A stretch of 18,194 nucleotides of DNA from Bacteroidales bacterium (GTDB lineage Bacteria > Bacteroidota > Bacteroidia > Bacteroidales > GCA-2748055), in the NCBI GenBank assembly GCA_023135025.1, contig JAGLTY010000007.1, forward strand, positions 1-18,194. Direction: 5' to 3'. Shown one piece after another: positions 1-7,819 of this stretch. The first letter of the stretch is position 1; every line of letters begins with the position of its first letter. The translations under genes and the position numbers were made by a program. Below the pieces are notes generated by a model, which saw only the letters and a list, made by a program, of their open reading frames with translations, did not search any database and was not told the origin of the DNA.

Positions 1-1832
1 GGTGGTCCCAGGATCTCAGTGGCCATTTTGCGGGAGAGTTTCTTATCATAACTCTCTTCGAAAGCAATATGTCTGGCCATTACGCGTACCAGTTTGGCGA
101 TCTGCTTGTCCAGTTGCCTTACTCCCGATTCGCGTGTATAGCCTTCAATGATCTGTTCCAGCACTGAAGGGGAGATGGAGAACTGTTGCCGGGTAAGTCC
201 ATGCTTATCTATCTGGTCCGGAATCAGGTGCCTTTTTGCGATCTGAATCTTCTCTTCCACAATGTAGCCGGAGAGATCGATGATCTCCATCCTGTCCAGG
301 AGGGCAGGGTTAATACCTGCCGTGGTATTGGCAGTGGCTACAAACATCACTTTTGAAAGATCATAATCCAGTTCCAGGAAGTTGTCGTGGAAAGTGCTGT
401 TCTGTTCCGGATCGAGCACCTCCAGGAGGGCCGATTCCGGATTTCCCTGGGCACCTCTTCCTACTTTGTCAATTTCATCCAGTACAAATACCGGGTTCGA
501 CGATTTGACTTTTTTCAGATTCTGGACCACCCTTCCTGGCATGGCACCTATATAGGTTTTCCTGTGGCCCCTGATTTCGGCTTCATCATGGAGTCCGCCC
601 AGTGACATTCTGACATATTTTCTGTTCAGAGCCTCTGCTATTGATTTACCAAGGGAGGTTTTCCCAACGCCCGGGGGGCCTACCAGACAGAGAATGGGTG
701 ACTTCAGGTCTCCTTTTAGCTTCAGAACTGCAAGGTGCTCCAGGATCCTGTCCTTTACTTTTTCCAGCCCGAAGTGGTCCTTGTCCAGAATCCGGCTGGC
801 ACGTTTCAGATTAAAGTTATCTTTGGTGTACTCATTCCAGGGAAGCTCAACCAGTGTCTGGATATAGTTGACCTGGACCGAATATTCGCCGGTGGCCGGA
901 TTTAATCTAAGCAGCTTATCCAGCTCCTTTTTAAAAGCAGCTGCTACCTCCTTGCTCCATTTTTTCTTTTTTCCTTTTTCTCTGAAATCGATCACCTCCT
1001 GGTCCTGCGGTGACCCTCCCAGCTCATCCTGAATGGTTTTCATCTGCTGGTGCAACAGGAACTCTCTCTGTTGCTGATCCAGGTCGCTTTTTACCTTGGT
1101 CTGAATATCGTTCTTCAGTTCCAGCATCTGAACCTCGTTGGAAAGGCTTTCCAGCAGGGTAAAACCCCGTTTTGACACACTGTTGGTTTCGAGCAGTTTC
1201 TGTTTTTGTTTCAGGGAGAGTTCACTATTGGAAGCAAGAAAGTTAACCAGGAAAGAGGGGCTCTCAATGTTCTTTACGGCAAAAGTTGCTTCTGTAGGTA
1301 TATTGGAAGAGAGCTTAATGATTTTGATAGCCAGATCTTTCAGTGCGGCTGCCACAGCTTTGGCTTCACCTGCGGGTTCATCCTCATCATCCTCCATCGG
1401 GGTAATCCTGGCCATGTGATAAGGTTTTTCAGTAAGCAGGTCGTTCATCATAAACCGCTTCCTTCCCTGGATAATCACCGATGTGGACCCATCGGGCATC
1501 TCCAGGATCTTCAGGATCTGTGCAACGGTCCCGATTTTGAAAAGATCATCCAGTTCAGGATCCTCAATGGTACCATCCTTCTGGGCCACGGCTCCCAGAA
1601 TTTTACTCTTTTTATATACCTCCTGTACAAGTTTCAGGGATTTATCCCTGCCCACGGTAATGGGTATCACCACACCCGGGAACAGAACTGTATTGCGCAA
1701 TGGCAGGATCGGCAATACATCGGGGATGTTTACTTTTTTCAGGTCCTCCTCTTCCTCCTGCGAGAGCAAAGGAATATATTCTGTCTCTTCGTCAATAGTG
1801 ATCATCAGCTTCTCAATACTATTTAAACTCAT
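1..1832 (-). CDS. lon: Lon ATP-dependent protease, partial (C-terminus beyond the window)
   Basis: This is an ATP-dependent cytoplasmic protease that degrades misfolded and regulatory proteins. The reading frame is open on the minus strand from an ATG at 1832-1830 to the window edge, giving about 610 residues. The N-terminus contains a LON substrate-binding domain (begins around residue 38, PDVLPILPLRNTVLFPG). A coiled region follows (around 270-290, QQQREFLLHQQMKTIQDELG), then the AAA+ module. Walker A is GPPGVGKT (385-392) and Walker B is VFVLDEID (448-455). The arginine-finger and sensor region follows (around 495, ANTTAGINPALLDRMEIIDL). The C-terminal Ser-Lys peptidase domain would lie to the left of base 1, so protease activity cannot be judged here. 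Bacteroidetes Lon is usually about 800 residues, so nothing suggests truncation other than the window edge. No Shine-Dalgarno precedes the start. The gene points the same way as the phosphatase operon but is separated from it by 119 bases, so it is probably transcribed independently. Confidence 0.96.
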   Translation of the reverse strand, partial: MSLNSIEKLMITIDEETEYIPLLSQEEEEDLKKVNIPDVLPILPLRNTVLFPGVVIPITVGRDKSLKLVQEVYKKSKILGAVAQKDGTIEDPELDDLFKIGTVAQILKILEMPDGSTSVIIQGRKRFMMNDLLTEKPYHMARITPMEDDEDEPAGEAKAVAAALKDLAIKIIKLSSNIPTEATFAVKNIESPSFLVNFLASNSELSLKQKQKLLETNSVSKRGFTLLESLSNEVQMLELKNDIQTKVKSDLDQQQREFLLHQQMKTIQDELGGSPQDQEVIDFREKGKKKKWSKEVAAAFKKELDKLLRLNPATGEYSVQVNYIQTLVELPWNEYTKDNFNLKRASRILDKDHFGLEKVKDRILEHLAVLKLKGDLKSPILCLVGPPGVGKTSLGKSIAEALNRKYVRMSLGGLHDEAEIRGHRKTYIGAMPGRVVQNLKKVKSSNPVFVLDEIDKVGRGAQGNPESALLEVLDPEQNSTFHDNFLELDYDLSKVMFVATANTTAGINPALLDRMEIIDLSGYIVEEKIQIAKRHLIPDQIDKHGLTRQQFSISPSVLEQIIEGYTRESGVRQLDKQIAKLVRVMARHIAFEESYDKKLSRKMATEILGP

Positions 1833-1882
1833 TATGCAGTCAATCTGTCAGCTCCACTGCTCTGGAACTGGCCACACCATTA

Positions 1883-1900
1883 TGTCAATAAGCGTGCCAA
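1883..1900 (-). promoter_or_regulatory. Weak sigma-54-like -24/-12 match upstream of lon
   Basis: On the minus strand these bases read TTGGCAC, five bases, then TTGAC. This resembles the sigma-54 consensus TGGCAC-N5-TTGC, but the highly conserved C at the -12 element is replaced by A. It lies about 50 bases upstream of the lon start. One mismatch at a key base makes this a low-confidence call. No TAnnTTTG element was seen in the same gap. Confidence 0.2.
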
Positions 1901-1951
1901 GAAATAATACACCCGGGCAGGGGTATTTGTTTAAAAAGTCTTTAAATCAGT

Positions 1952-3136
1952 TTAGATGTATCTGATGGTGACCTCCTTCAGAAACTTCTCTTCCAGCATC
2001 CTGGCCATTCGTTTCACAACGGTTCTTCTAATTTCGAGATCGATGGGAAGGTTTGGATCCTGGTGTGCAATATTCACCCTGGTTCCGATAATGAAATGAA
2101 TCTCATCACTTTGTTGAACCAGTTTCACAATCCGGTCCGCAGGCCCCTTGCCCAGAGTAAAAGAGGGGGAGAAATCCTTAAGGAGTCGGGTTACCTTTGT
2201 GATGGTCAGAATTCCCTCTGTGACAAGGTCAATCCCCTCCATATAGGAGACCGGAGGCAGCTCCGGGTCTTCAAATACCAGGCTGTCTTCAATCTCCACA
2301 TCCAGTTCACGGGCAATGATATCGGCGGTGGTGGCTCCGCACACCACTTTTTTTCCTTTGAATGCCCTGACTGAATCACCCAGTTCTTTGTCGTTCTCCT
2401 CTTCATAGGGGGGGCCGGTGATAATCATCAACTTTCGCGGTTTCCGAAAATAGATACTGGCACAGCTGGTATCGTCCTTGGAACTGTACCCATCGTTACG
2501 ATGAGCCATATTCACCATTTTTGATGCCAGTTTAGAGGCAGATATTTTGGGACTGTTCTCTACCAGCTGAATGGCATGCTCCTGCATATTCTCCCTTCCC
2601 CATCCCAGTGGAAACTTGTCTGTCCCCAGTCCTGACTGGGCAATGCCGTCACTACAGAATATGATCCTGTCCTCTTTCCTGGGTTCAAACTGGCAGGAGA
2701 GAATCTCCTTGCCTCTATTTTTTTCACTCTCAAGGGTCAGGCTCTTCCAGCCAGGATCAAAGGGCTTATTGTCTCTCAGTATAATGGTCTGGGGGTTGTC
2801 AAACTCCAGGATATTAATCAGTCCGTCGTGTTCAATATCCACAATGGTAAAGGTGGAATAGCTCATCTGCCGTTCGCTGCATACCGGCAGGGTGTTCATG
2901 ATGATCTCAGCAATCCGCTCCACTGCCTTATGCTCCATTGTGAAATTTACGGCCATAGTGGCTGTAAGTGTGGCCAGGACATTGGCTTTCACTCCGTGCC
3001 CCATCCCATCGGACAAAACCACAATGGTGCGGTTCTCCTCTTTCACCTTACGGCTGAGAAACACATCCCCACAAATACGCTCATTGCCAAAATTGCGTTG
3101 TTCGCAGGCGACCTCCATATAAAATTTACCACTCAT
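1952..3136 (-). CDS. SpoIIE/PP2C-type serine phosphatase with C-terminal extension, hydrogenase-locus associated
   Basis: This is a predicted Mn/Mg-dependent Ser/Thr phosphatase of the SpoIIE (PPM) family, 394 residues, soluble. Metal-binding acidic positions are visible: GD at 23-24, SDGMGHG at 42-48, SDGI at 162-165 and KDD at 220-222. The catalytic domain ends near residue 230. A further 160 residues (about 235-394) form a second domain that I do not recognise; it contains VVCGATTADIIARELDV, so it may bind a ligand. The start ATG overlaps the TGA of the upstream Fe-S/PAS gene (ATGA at 3133-3136), so the two are translationally coupled. SpoIIE-like phosphatases next to PAS-containing hydrogenase-like proteins are known from clostridial sensory [FeFe]-hydrogenase loci (HydS/Hfs type). 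The inferred role is to convert the redox state sensed by that partner into dephosphorylation of a Ser/Thr target. No STAS anti-anti-sigma factor or Ser/Thr kinase is encoded in this window. Confidence 0.85.
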   Translation of the reverse strand: MSGKFYMEVACEQRNFGNERICGDVFLSRKVKEENRTIVVLSDGMGHGVKANVLATLTATMAVNFTMEHKAVERIAEIIMNTLPVCSERQMSYSTFTIVDIEHDGLINILEFDNPQTIILRDNKPFDPGWKSLTLESEKNRGKEILSCQFEPRKEDRIIFCSDGIAQSGLGTDKFPLGWGRENMQEHAIQLVENSPKISASKLASKMVNMAHRNDGYSSKDDTSCASIYFRKPRKLMIITGPPYEEENDKELGDSVRAFKGKKVVCGATTADIIARELDVEIEDSLVFEDPELPPVSYMEGIDLVTEGILTITKVTRLLKDFSPSFTLGKGPADRIVKLVQQSDEIHFIIGTRVNIAHQDPNLPIDLEIRRTVVKRMARMLEEKFLKEVTIRYI

Positions 3137-4992
3137 CGATCTTTCAGGTCCTGTCTGAGGTTATACGATTCAATAATCGAATTGAGCATCCTTTCTGCTT
3201 CTGAAGTTCCTTCCCCCAGGATAAAACCGATCTGCTGCGCCAGGCTCAGGTTCTTGTCAATGACCTCGGTGAGCCGTTTTACCACCTCCTCTTTCTCTAC
3301 TTCGGGGGCTGACATATCCCGGATCACCGCACCAACAATCTTCTCTTTTTCTATAACAAACACGCTTACATTCAGGATCTTGCCTTCATGATGAATATCT
3401 CTGTTGGTAATGGATTCATTTTGTGCAAGCACATAGGTAAACAGGTTGTAGAAGTTATAGGGGAGGAGTGTCTTCAAATCGGCACCGGCAAGTCCGGGCA
3501 CCACCTCGTTGATCTCCTTTGCATCCTCTCCAAGCATCTCGATAAAACTGTCATTGGTCTGAATAATCTTCAGGTTCATATCACAGATAACCACCATAGA
3601 AGGTAGTTTATGGAGCATGCGGCGAACTATTTCAGAAGCCTCCCGGGCAGCCTCCTTCTCTTTTTGAGCAAGCCGCTCCGATCTCTTGAGGGCATCCTGT
3701 GCCTGTGCCAGCTTTTCATTGCTGATCTTCAGGGATTGGATATGATCCTGTCTGTTCCTGGATGCATAGATGTTGCACATCTCCGGAATGGCCAGGCCCT
3801 GGGCAATGGCAGTGGCAAAGTCGGTGCAGCTTGCATATCCGCATGCACCACACCCTATATCTGAAGGATTCAACTGATCAATCTCTTTCAGAATTTTATT
3901 CAGCTTACTTTCAGATGGAACCGGAAGAGATTGGTCATCTGCCCTGAATGTGCGATTCAAATTCAGTGATTCAAATTCAGTCATGCTGGCCTCCCATGCA
4001 TCCTTGTCCAGTGTCTTTATCCGCTTGTTTACATATTTAATAAGCTGACTATGCCTTAAAATTCTTCTCCCCCCGGCACTGGTTCCTCTTCCCATGAGGA
4101 ACTCTTTGTAAAAGAGATTGAAATGGTGTTTGATGGTTCCGATATCCTCCTCAAACTCCCTGATGGCGTCAATCATTCCGTTACCCTCTACTGTGATTAC
4201 AGGGGTGAGGTGTAGTTCCTCCTCGATACCGGCTGCCTGGATGATTCCGTTGGCCACAGGGAAGAAAGAGCCTTTAAAGCCCAGCGGGGCATCAAAATCA
4301 CTGTATTCAAGATCCGTTTCATGGATGTTGGCCTCACTGAAGAGTTCCCTGAGCTCCACAAAGGTGATGGCCAGGTCGATGCGGCTATCTCCTTCGAATC
4401 GCCTGATCTCATCTTTGCTGGCAATTAACGGACTGATATGAACCAGGATCACATCTTCGCCGGCAATCTTCCGGATCACTTTAGCTGTTGCAGCTACCGG
4501 TGGGATGATGGGAGCCAGGTTGGGCACTAGTGCGGGTTTGTATTTTTCAACAAAGGAGACGGTCACCGGATCGTTGGACATGATGTAATACTTTCCCTTG
4601 CTTTTTTTGAAAAGATCCTTGTAGGCCTTTGCCACCAGATCCACTCCAAATGCAACTTCGTTGATATACTGAAAGCCCAGCATACGAAGCATCTGGACAA
4701 ATTTCCTATAGTCTGTGATATCGGGAAACTCCCCTGCAATGGAGGGATCCACAAGTGCAGCTACCTTTTTCCCTCTTCCCAGGATCTTTCTCAGGTCATC
4801 CAGGGAGTTCCTGACTTCAATGGCACCAGGACCACACACGGCCACACAGCTTCCACAGCCAATACACCTTTCGGGGATGATTTCGGGTTTTACTTTTTCG
4901 GTCTGCACCCTTATTGCTTTCACCGGGCAGGCCCTTACGCATGCATAACAGGCAATGCAAGTTTCACTGTTGATTTTCAGGAGGGGTTCCAT
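3133..4992 (-). CDS. Hydrogenase-like Fe-S/PAS sensor lacking all H-cluster cysteines
   Basis: This 619-residue soluble protein is related to sensory [FeFe]-hydrogenases (HydS-like). Domain order: two ferredoxin-type [4Fe-4S] motifs (C12, C15, C18, C22 and C43, C46, C49, C53); a hydrogenase large-subunit fold (about 70-330); an Fe-S domain of the PF04060 type (C381, C384, C389, C406); a coiled coil (about 412-455); and a PAS domain (about 456-560) with a short helical tail. No kinase or output domain follows. The fold is degenerate at the active site: the L1 loop reads SNDPVTV (D141 where the paralogue at 9548 has C145), L2 reads SPLIASKDE (L189 for C193), and the L3 cysteine pair is gone (around 293-298). 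It should therefore carry three [4Fe-4S] clusters but no H-cluster. It probably acts as a redox relay or sensor working through the PAS domain and the phosphatase gene it overlaps. Confidence 0.88.
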   Translation of the reverse strand: MEPLLKINSETCIACYACVRACPVKAIRVQTEKVKPEIIPERCIGCGSCVAVCGPGAIEVRNSLDDLRKILGRGKKVAALVDPSIAGEFPDITDYRKFVQMLRMLGFQYINEVAFGVDLVAKAYKDLFKKSKGKYYIMSNDPVTVSFVEKYKPALVPNLAPIIPPVAATAKVIRKIAGEDVILVHISPLIASKDEIRRFEGDSRIDLAITFVELRELFSEANIHETDLEYSDFDAPLGFKGSFFPVANGIIQAAGIEEELHLTPVITVEGNGMIDAIREFEEDIGTIKHHFNLFYKEFLMGRGTSAGGRRILRHSQLIKYVNKRIKTLDKDAWEASMTEFESLNLNRTFRADDQSLPVPSESKLNKILKEIDQLNPSDIGCGACGYASCTDFATAIAQGLAIPEMCNIYASRNRQDHIQSLKISNEKLAQAQDALKRSERLAQKEKEAAREASEIVRRMLHKLPSMVVICDMNLKIIQTNDSFIEMLGEDAKEINEVVPGLAGADLKTLLPYNFYNLFTYVLAQNESITNRDIHHEGKILNVSVFVIEKEKIVGAVIRDMSAPEVEKEEVVKRLTEVIDKNLSLAQQIGFILGEGTSEAERMLNSIIESYNLRQDLKDR

Positions 4993-5001
4993 ATAAGTTG
5001 T

Positions 5002-5265
5002 TTACATCTCTCCAAGTTCGGTTTCAAGGATCTCCAGAACGCTCTCGTCGGTCACCTCCTCATATACCCTATTTCCGATCTTCATCACCGGACCTGCATT
5101 GCAGTTGTTGAAGCAGTGGTTTCCTTTCAGTATTACATCGCTCTCCAGGTTGTGGTCCTTCAGGTATTTCTGGACCACCAGGAGGGTCTTTTTGTTTCCG
5201 CGACTGAAACAGGAACTACCCAGGCATATTTTTATCTCCTTTTTTAAAAGTGTCATTCCGATCAA
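5002..5265 (-). CDS. Small thioredoxin-like [2Fe-2S] ferredoxin (HndB/NuoE C-terminal domain type)
   Basis: This is a predicted single-domain thioredoxin-fold [2Fe-2S] electron carrier of 87 residues. Four cysteines in the family spacing are visible: C14-x4-C19 (CLGSSC) and C51-x3-C55 (CFNNC), followed by GPVMKIGNRVYEEVT, as in NuoE C-terminal domains. It is the first gene of the leftward operon and ends nine bases before the start of the Fe-S/PAS protein. It may pass electrons to or from that protein's ferredoxin domains. ATG codons at 5265 and 5256 are both possible starts and no Shine-Dalgarno decides between them. It is shorter than Desulfovibrio HndB, so I do not assign that name. Confidence 0.88.
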   Translation of the reverse strand: MIGMTLLKKEIKICLGSSCFSRGNKKTLLVVQKYLKDHNLESDVILKGNHCFNNCNAGPVMKIGNRVYEEVTDESVLEILETELGEM

Positions 5266-5342
5266 GCTGGTTAAAGTTAATAAAATCAGGTGATCTGCTG
5301 TAATTTATAATCTGTTCAAATTAATTACTGTTTTTCAAATAA

Positions 5343-5350
5343 CAAACTTA
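5343..5350 (-). promoter_or_regulatory. Candidate -7 element of the leftward sensor/phosphatase operon
   Basis: On the minus strand this reads TAAGTTTG, a full match to the Bacteroidetes -7 element TAnnTTTG. It would place transcription start near 5336, about 70 bases before the ATG at 5265. No clear TTTG -33 element is present at the expected spacing. It lies only five bases from the rightward -7 element, so the two promoters overlap. Confidence 0.5.
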
Positions 5351-5355
5351 ATCAA

Positions 5356-5363
5356 TATCTTTG
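5356..5363 (+). promoter_or_regulatory. Candidate -7 element of the hyd operon
   Basis: TATCTTTG matches the Bacteroidetes TAnnTTTG -7 element exactly. Predicted transcription start is near 5370, leaving a leader of about 50 bases before the HydC start at 5422. The -33 region (TGTTTTT around 5329-5335) is only a loose match. The same octamer occurs before the acyl-CoA synthetase gene at 15159-15166. Confidence 0.55.
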
Positions 5364-5371
5364 AGCGTTCT

Positions 5372-5382
5372 GTGAAAATCAC
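5372..5382. promoter_or_regulatory. Candidate operator: dyad GTGA-aaa-TCAC over the hyd start site
   Basis: GTGA (5372-5375) and TCAC (5379-5382) form a perfect inverted repeat with a three-base spacer, starting a few bases after the rightward -7 element. The left half is part of TTCTGTG (5368-5374), which recurs directly at 5388-5394, 20 bases away. The position suits a repressor. Rex is encoded downstream, but its usual TTGTGAA-N4-TTCACAA site has wider spacing, so the binding protein is unassigned. Confidence 0.35.
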
Positions 5383-5421
5383 TGTAATTCTGTGTTAAAA
5401 AGTTGATCCTGATTCAATTTT

Positions 5422-5898
5422 ATGGCTGACGATACAGCAAGAATAGAAGAGATCCTGCAGCGGTTCCCGCAAATAAAGAGGAATGCGCTGATCCCGCTTC
5501 TTCAGGCTTTTCAGGATGAATTTGGTTATATTTCCGAGGAGGCCATTTCCAGGATTGGCGCACATCTCTCTCTACCCACCAGCAAAGTCTACGGCCTGGC
5601 CACTTTCTATAATCAGTTCTCTTTCTCACCAAGAGGTTTCTACCATGTGGTCCTCTGTAATGGCACTGCATGCCACATGGGTGGTGCCGGGGAGTTGTTG
5701 AATGAAATCACCAAACTGCTTGATATCGAAGATGGAGAGACCACACGTGACGGTCTGTTTAGTCTGGAGGTACAATCCTGTATAGGGGCGTGTGGACAGT
5801 CACCTGTAATGGCAGTGAATGGTGCCTATTATTCTGGAATCACTGTGAAGGAGGTCAGGGAGATCATCAATCAATACAGGGAAGATGCAGAGAGATAG
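5422..5898 (+). CDS. hydC: NuoE-like [2Fe-2S] subunit of the NADH-linked hydrogenase complex
   Basis: This is the electron-transfer subunit of HydABC/Hnd-type complexes, homologous to NuoE of complex I; 158 residues, cytoplasmic. An N-terminal helical bundle (about 1-65, ending in KVYGLATFYNQF) precedes a thioredoxin-fold domain. That domain binds one [2Fe-2S] cluster through C79-x4-C84 (CNGTAC) and C120-x3-C124 (CIGAC). All four ligands and the family length are intact. The ATG at 5422 is the first in frame after the divergent promoter. The 3' end overlaps the start of the NuoF-like gene by 14 bases, showing tight operon coupling. In electron-bifurcating hydrogenases this subunit docks on the NuoF-like flavoprotein. 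Equivalent names are HndA (Desulfovibrio) and HydC (Thermotoga). Confidence 0.93.
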   Translation: MADDTARIEEILQRFPQIKRNALIPLLQAFQDEFGYISEEAISRIGAHLSLPTSKVYGLATFYNQFSFSPRGFYHVVLCNGTACHMGGAGELLNEITKLLDIEDGETTRDGLFSLEVQSCIGACGQSPVMAVNGAYYSGITVKEVREIINQYREDAER

Positions 5899-7816
5899 AG
5901 CATTTTTGTTAAAGCTGGCACAGTGTGACCATTCTGAGCTGAATCCTGATGAATTACGGCAGGTGGATATACTCAGGAAGATTCAGGTCCCAAAGCCACT
6001 GGTGATGGTGAACAGCTCCACTTCCGGAATTGTAGCAGGATCGAAAAAAACATGGGAGGCCATTGAACAGTATGCGGCGGACCGTTCCATTGAAATTGAC
6101 CTGACCGAAACGGGAAGTATTGGATTGAGTTCAGAAGATCCTGTGGTTTCGGTACAGTTGCCGGGACGTGCCCGCATCTTTTTTCGCAGGATTACCCCTG
6201 AGAAGGTCCTCTCTTTGCTGGATGACCTCTTTCACCAGGTAGTGCCTGATCAGAATGTCATTGGACAGCTTTGGTGTGAGGGACAGGAGTCCTGGAAGGA
6301 TGTTCCGGCCCTGGAAGATATACCATATTTTGCATTGCAGAGCCGTATCGTCATGGAGTCTTGTGGAATCATCGATCCTTTCTCATTTGAAGAGTATATT
6401 GCAGGCGGCGGATACAGGGCATTTCTGAATACCATTCGCAGTTACACATTCAGTGAGGTTTGTGACCTGGTGAGTGACAGTGGACTGAGGGGTCGGTCGG
6501 GAGGGGGATTTCCAACCGGTGAGAAATGGAAAGCAGCATTTCGGACACCCTCCGATCAAAAATTTATGGTCTGCAACGCCGAGGAGAGTGATCCCGGTGC
6601 ATTTATGGATCGTACCCTGATGGAGGGAAACCCGTTTCAGTTACTGGAGGGCATCTCTATTGCAGCCTATGCCATCGGTTCCAACAGGGCCTATATCTAT
6701 ATCCGTAGTGAGTACAAAGAGGCCATCAGGCGCATTAACAATGCCATTAAGGAACTAAGAGAGATGGGGCTGCTGGGGGACAATATCCTGGATAGTGGTT
6801 ATAACCTTCAAATCTCACTGCGCAAGGGTCCGGGTGCATTTGTCTGTGGGGAGGAAACCGCCCTGATAGCGAGCCTGGAGGGGAGAAGGGGAATGCCTTC
6901 TTCCAAACCACCTTACCCATCCACTTCAGGTTACCTGGGACGACCTACAGTGGTCAATAACGTGGAGACCCTCTCCAATTTGCCCGGAATCATAAGAAAT
7001 GGCCCCGACTGGTTTAAGGGGATAGGAACAGGGGATTGTCCTGGAACCAAGATATTTAGTATTTCGGGCCGGGTAAAAATGGCCGGATTGGTTGAAGTGC
7101 CTATGGGTACCTCCTTCGATACCATCGTCAATAAGATTATCGGTGGAGTTGGTAAAGGCAGGGAACTGAAAGCACTGCATGTGGGGGGACCATCGGGGTG
7201 TATGGTTCCTGTGGAACTGATGGAGATTCCTGTGACATATGAAACCCTGAAGGAGAAAGGGCTGGTGATGGGTTCGGGAGGAGTTATTGTCATGGATGAC
7301 AGGACCTGTGTGGTCAATACGGTCAGGTACTTTATGGAGTATTTGCATAAACAGAGTTGCGGAAAATGCATCCCCTGCAGGGAAGGGACAAGACGAATGG
7401 CCGAGATCCTGACCAGCATCACTCGGAAACCTGTAGATGAGGAGGGGCATACCACCCTGGAGAGGTTCAAAGGTGTGATGCAGCTGGAGAATCTGGCTGA
7501 GGTGATGAAGGATACCTCTCTTTGCGGACTTGGTCAGAATGCGCCCAACCCGGTAGTGAGTACGCTTAAATATTTCAGGCATGAATATGAGGAGCATATC
7601 TTCGATAGGCGATGTCCTTCCAACTCATGCACAGAGTTACGTAGCTGGTTCATTGATGTGGACCTCTGTACCGGATGCTCCATCTGCGCCAAAAGGTGTC
7701 CGGCCGAAGCGATTATCGGTACAGCGAGACACCCCTATTTTATCGTTCAGGAGAAGTGTATTGGGTGTGGAATCTGCCATGAGGTATGCAAGTTTACAGC
7801 AGTGTATTATAAATAG
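5885..7816 (+). CDS. hydB: NuoF-like flavin/NAD(H) subunit with degenerate N-terminal thioredoxin domain
   Basis: This is the FMN- and NAD(P)(H)-binding subunit of a HydABC-type complex; 643 residues, full length for HydB. Domains: a thioredoxin-like N-terminus (about 35-118); the flavin/NADH core with GLRGRSGGGFPTGEKW (200-215) and CNAEESDPGAF (230-240); an SLBB region (about 385-460); the NuoF [4Fe-4S] site C492, C495, C498, C547; a CPxxxC pair (C577, C582); and two C-terminal [4Fe-4S] ferredoxin motifs (C595/598/601/605 and C625/628/631/635). In most HydB proteins the N-terminal domain binds [2Fe-2S]. Here the ligand segments read VNSSTSG and TGSIGLSS, so all four cysteines are gone. The fold is kept but that cluster is absent. 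The other clusters and the flavin site look intact, so NADH oxidation or reduction remains likely. The stop lies three bases before the hydA start. Confidence 0.93.
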   Translation: MQRDRAFLLKLAQCDHSELNPDELRQVDILRKIQVPKPLVMVNSSTSGIVAGSKKTWEAIEQYAADRSIEIDLTETGSIGLSSEDPVVSVQLPGRARIFFRRITPEKVLSLLDDLFHQVVPDQNVIGQLWCEGQESWKDVPALEDIPYFALQSRIVMESCGIIDPFSFEEYIAGGGYRAFLNTIRSYTFSEVCDLVSDSGLRGRSGGGFPTGEKWKAAFRTPSDQKFMVCNAEESDPGAFMDRTLMEGNPFQLLEGISIAAYAIGSNRAYIYIRSEYKEAIRRINNAIKELREMGLLGDNILDSGYNLQISLRKGPGAFVCGEETALIASLEGRRGMPSSKPPYPSTSGYLGRPTVVNNVETLSNLPGIIRNGPDWFKGIGTGDCPGTKIFSISGRVKMAGLVEVPMGTSFDTIVNKIIGGVGKGRELKALHVGGPSGCMVPVELMEIPVTYETLKEKGLVMGSGGVIVMDDRTCVVNTVRYFMEYLHKQSCGKCIPCREGTRRMAEILTSITRKPVDEEGHTTLERFKGVMQLENLAEVMKDTSLCGLGQNAPNPVVSTLKYFRHEYEEHIFDRRCPSNSCTELRSWFIDVDLCTGCSICAKRCPAEAIIGTARHPYFIVQEKCIGCGICHEVCKFTAVYYK

Positions 7817-7819
7817 TGA

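Noticed and set aside
1910..1925. Short GC-rich dyad (ACCC/GGGT) after the phosphatase gene as a terminator
   Set aside because: The four-base arms are too short and only a mixed AT stretch follows, so the phosphatase operon terminator is not identified.
1206..1965. Plus-strand frames of 206 and 160 residues opposite lon and its upstream gap
   Set aside because: They are antisense to lon, low in recognisable motifs and serine- or histidine-rich in the manner of shadow frames.
6926..7597. Long minus-strand frame (223 residues) opposite hydB
   Set aside because: It lies wholly inside hydB, whose product matches the NuoF family throughout; the antisense frame has no recognisable domain.
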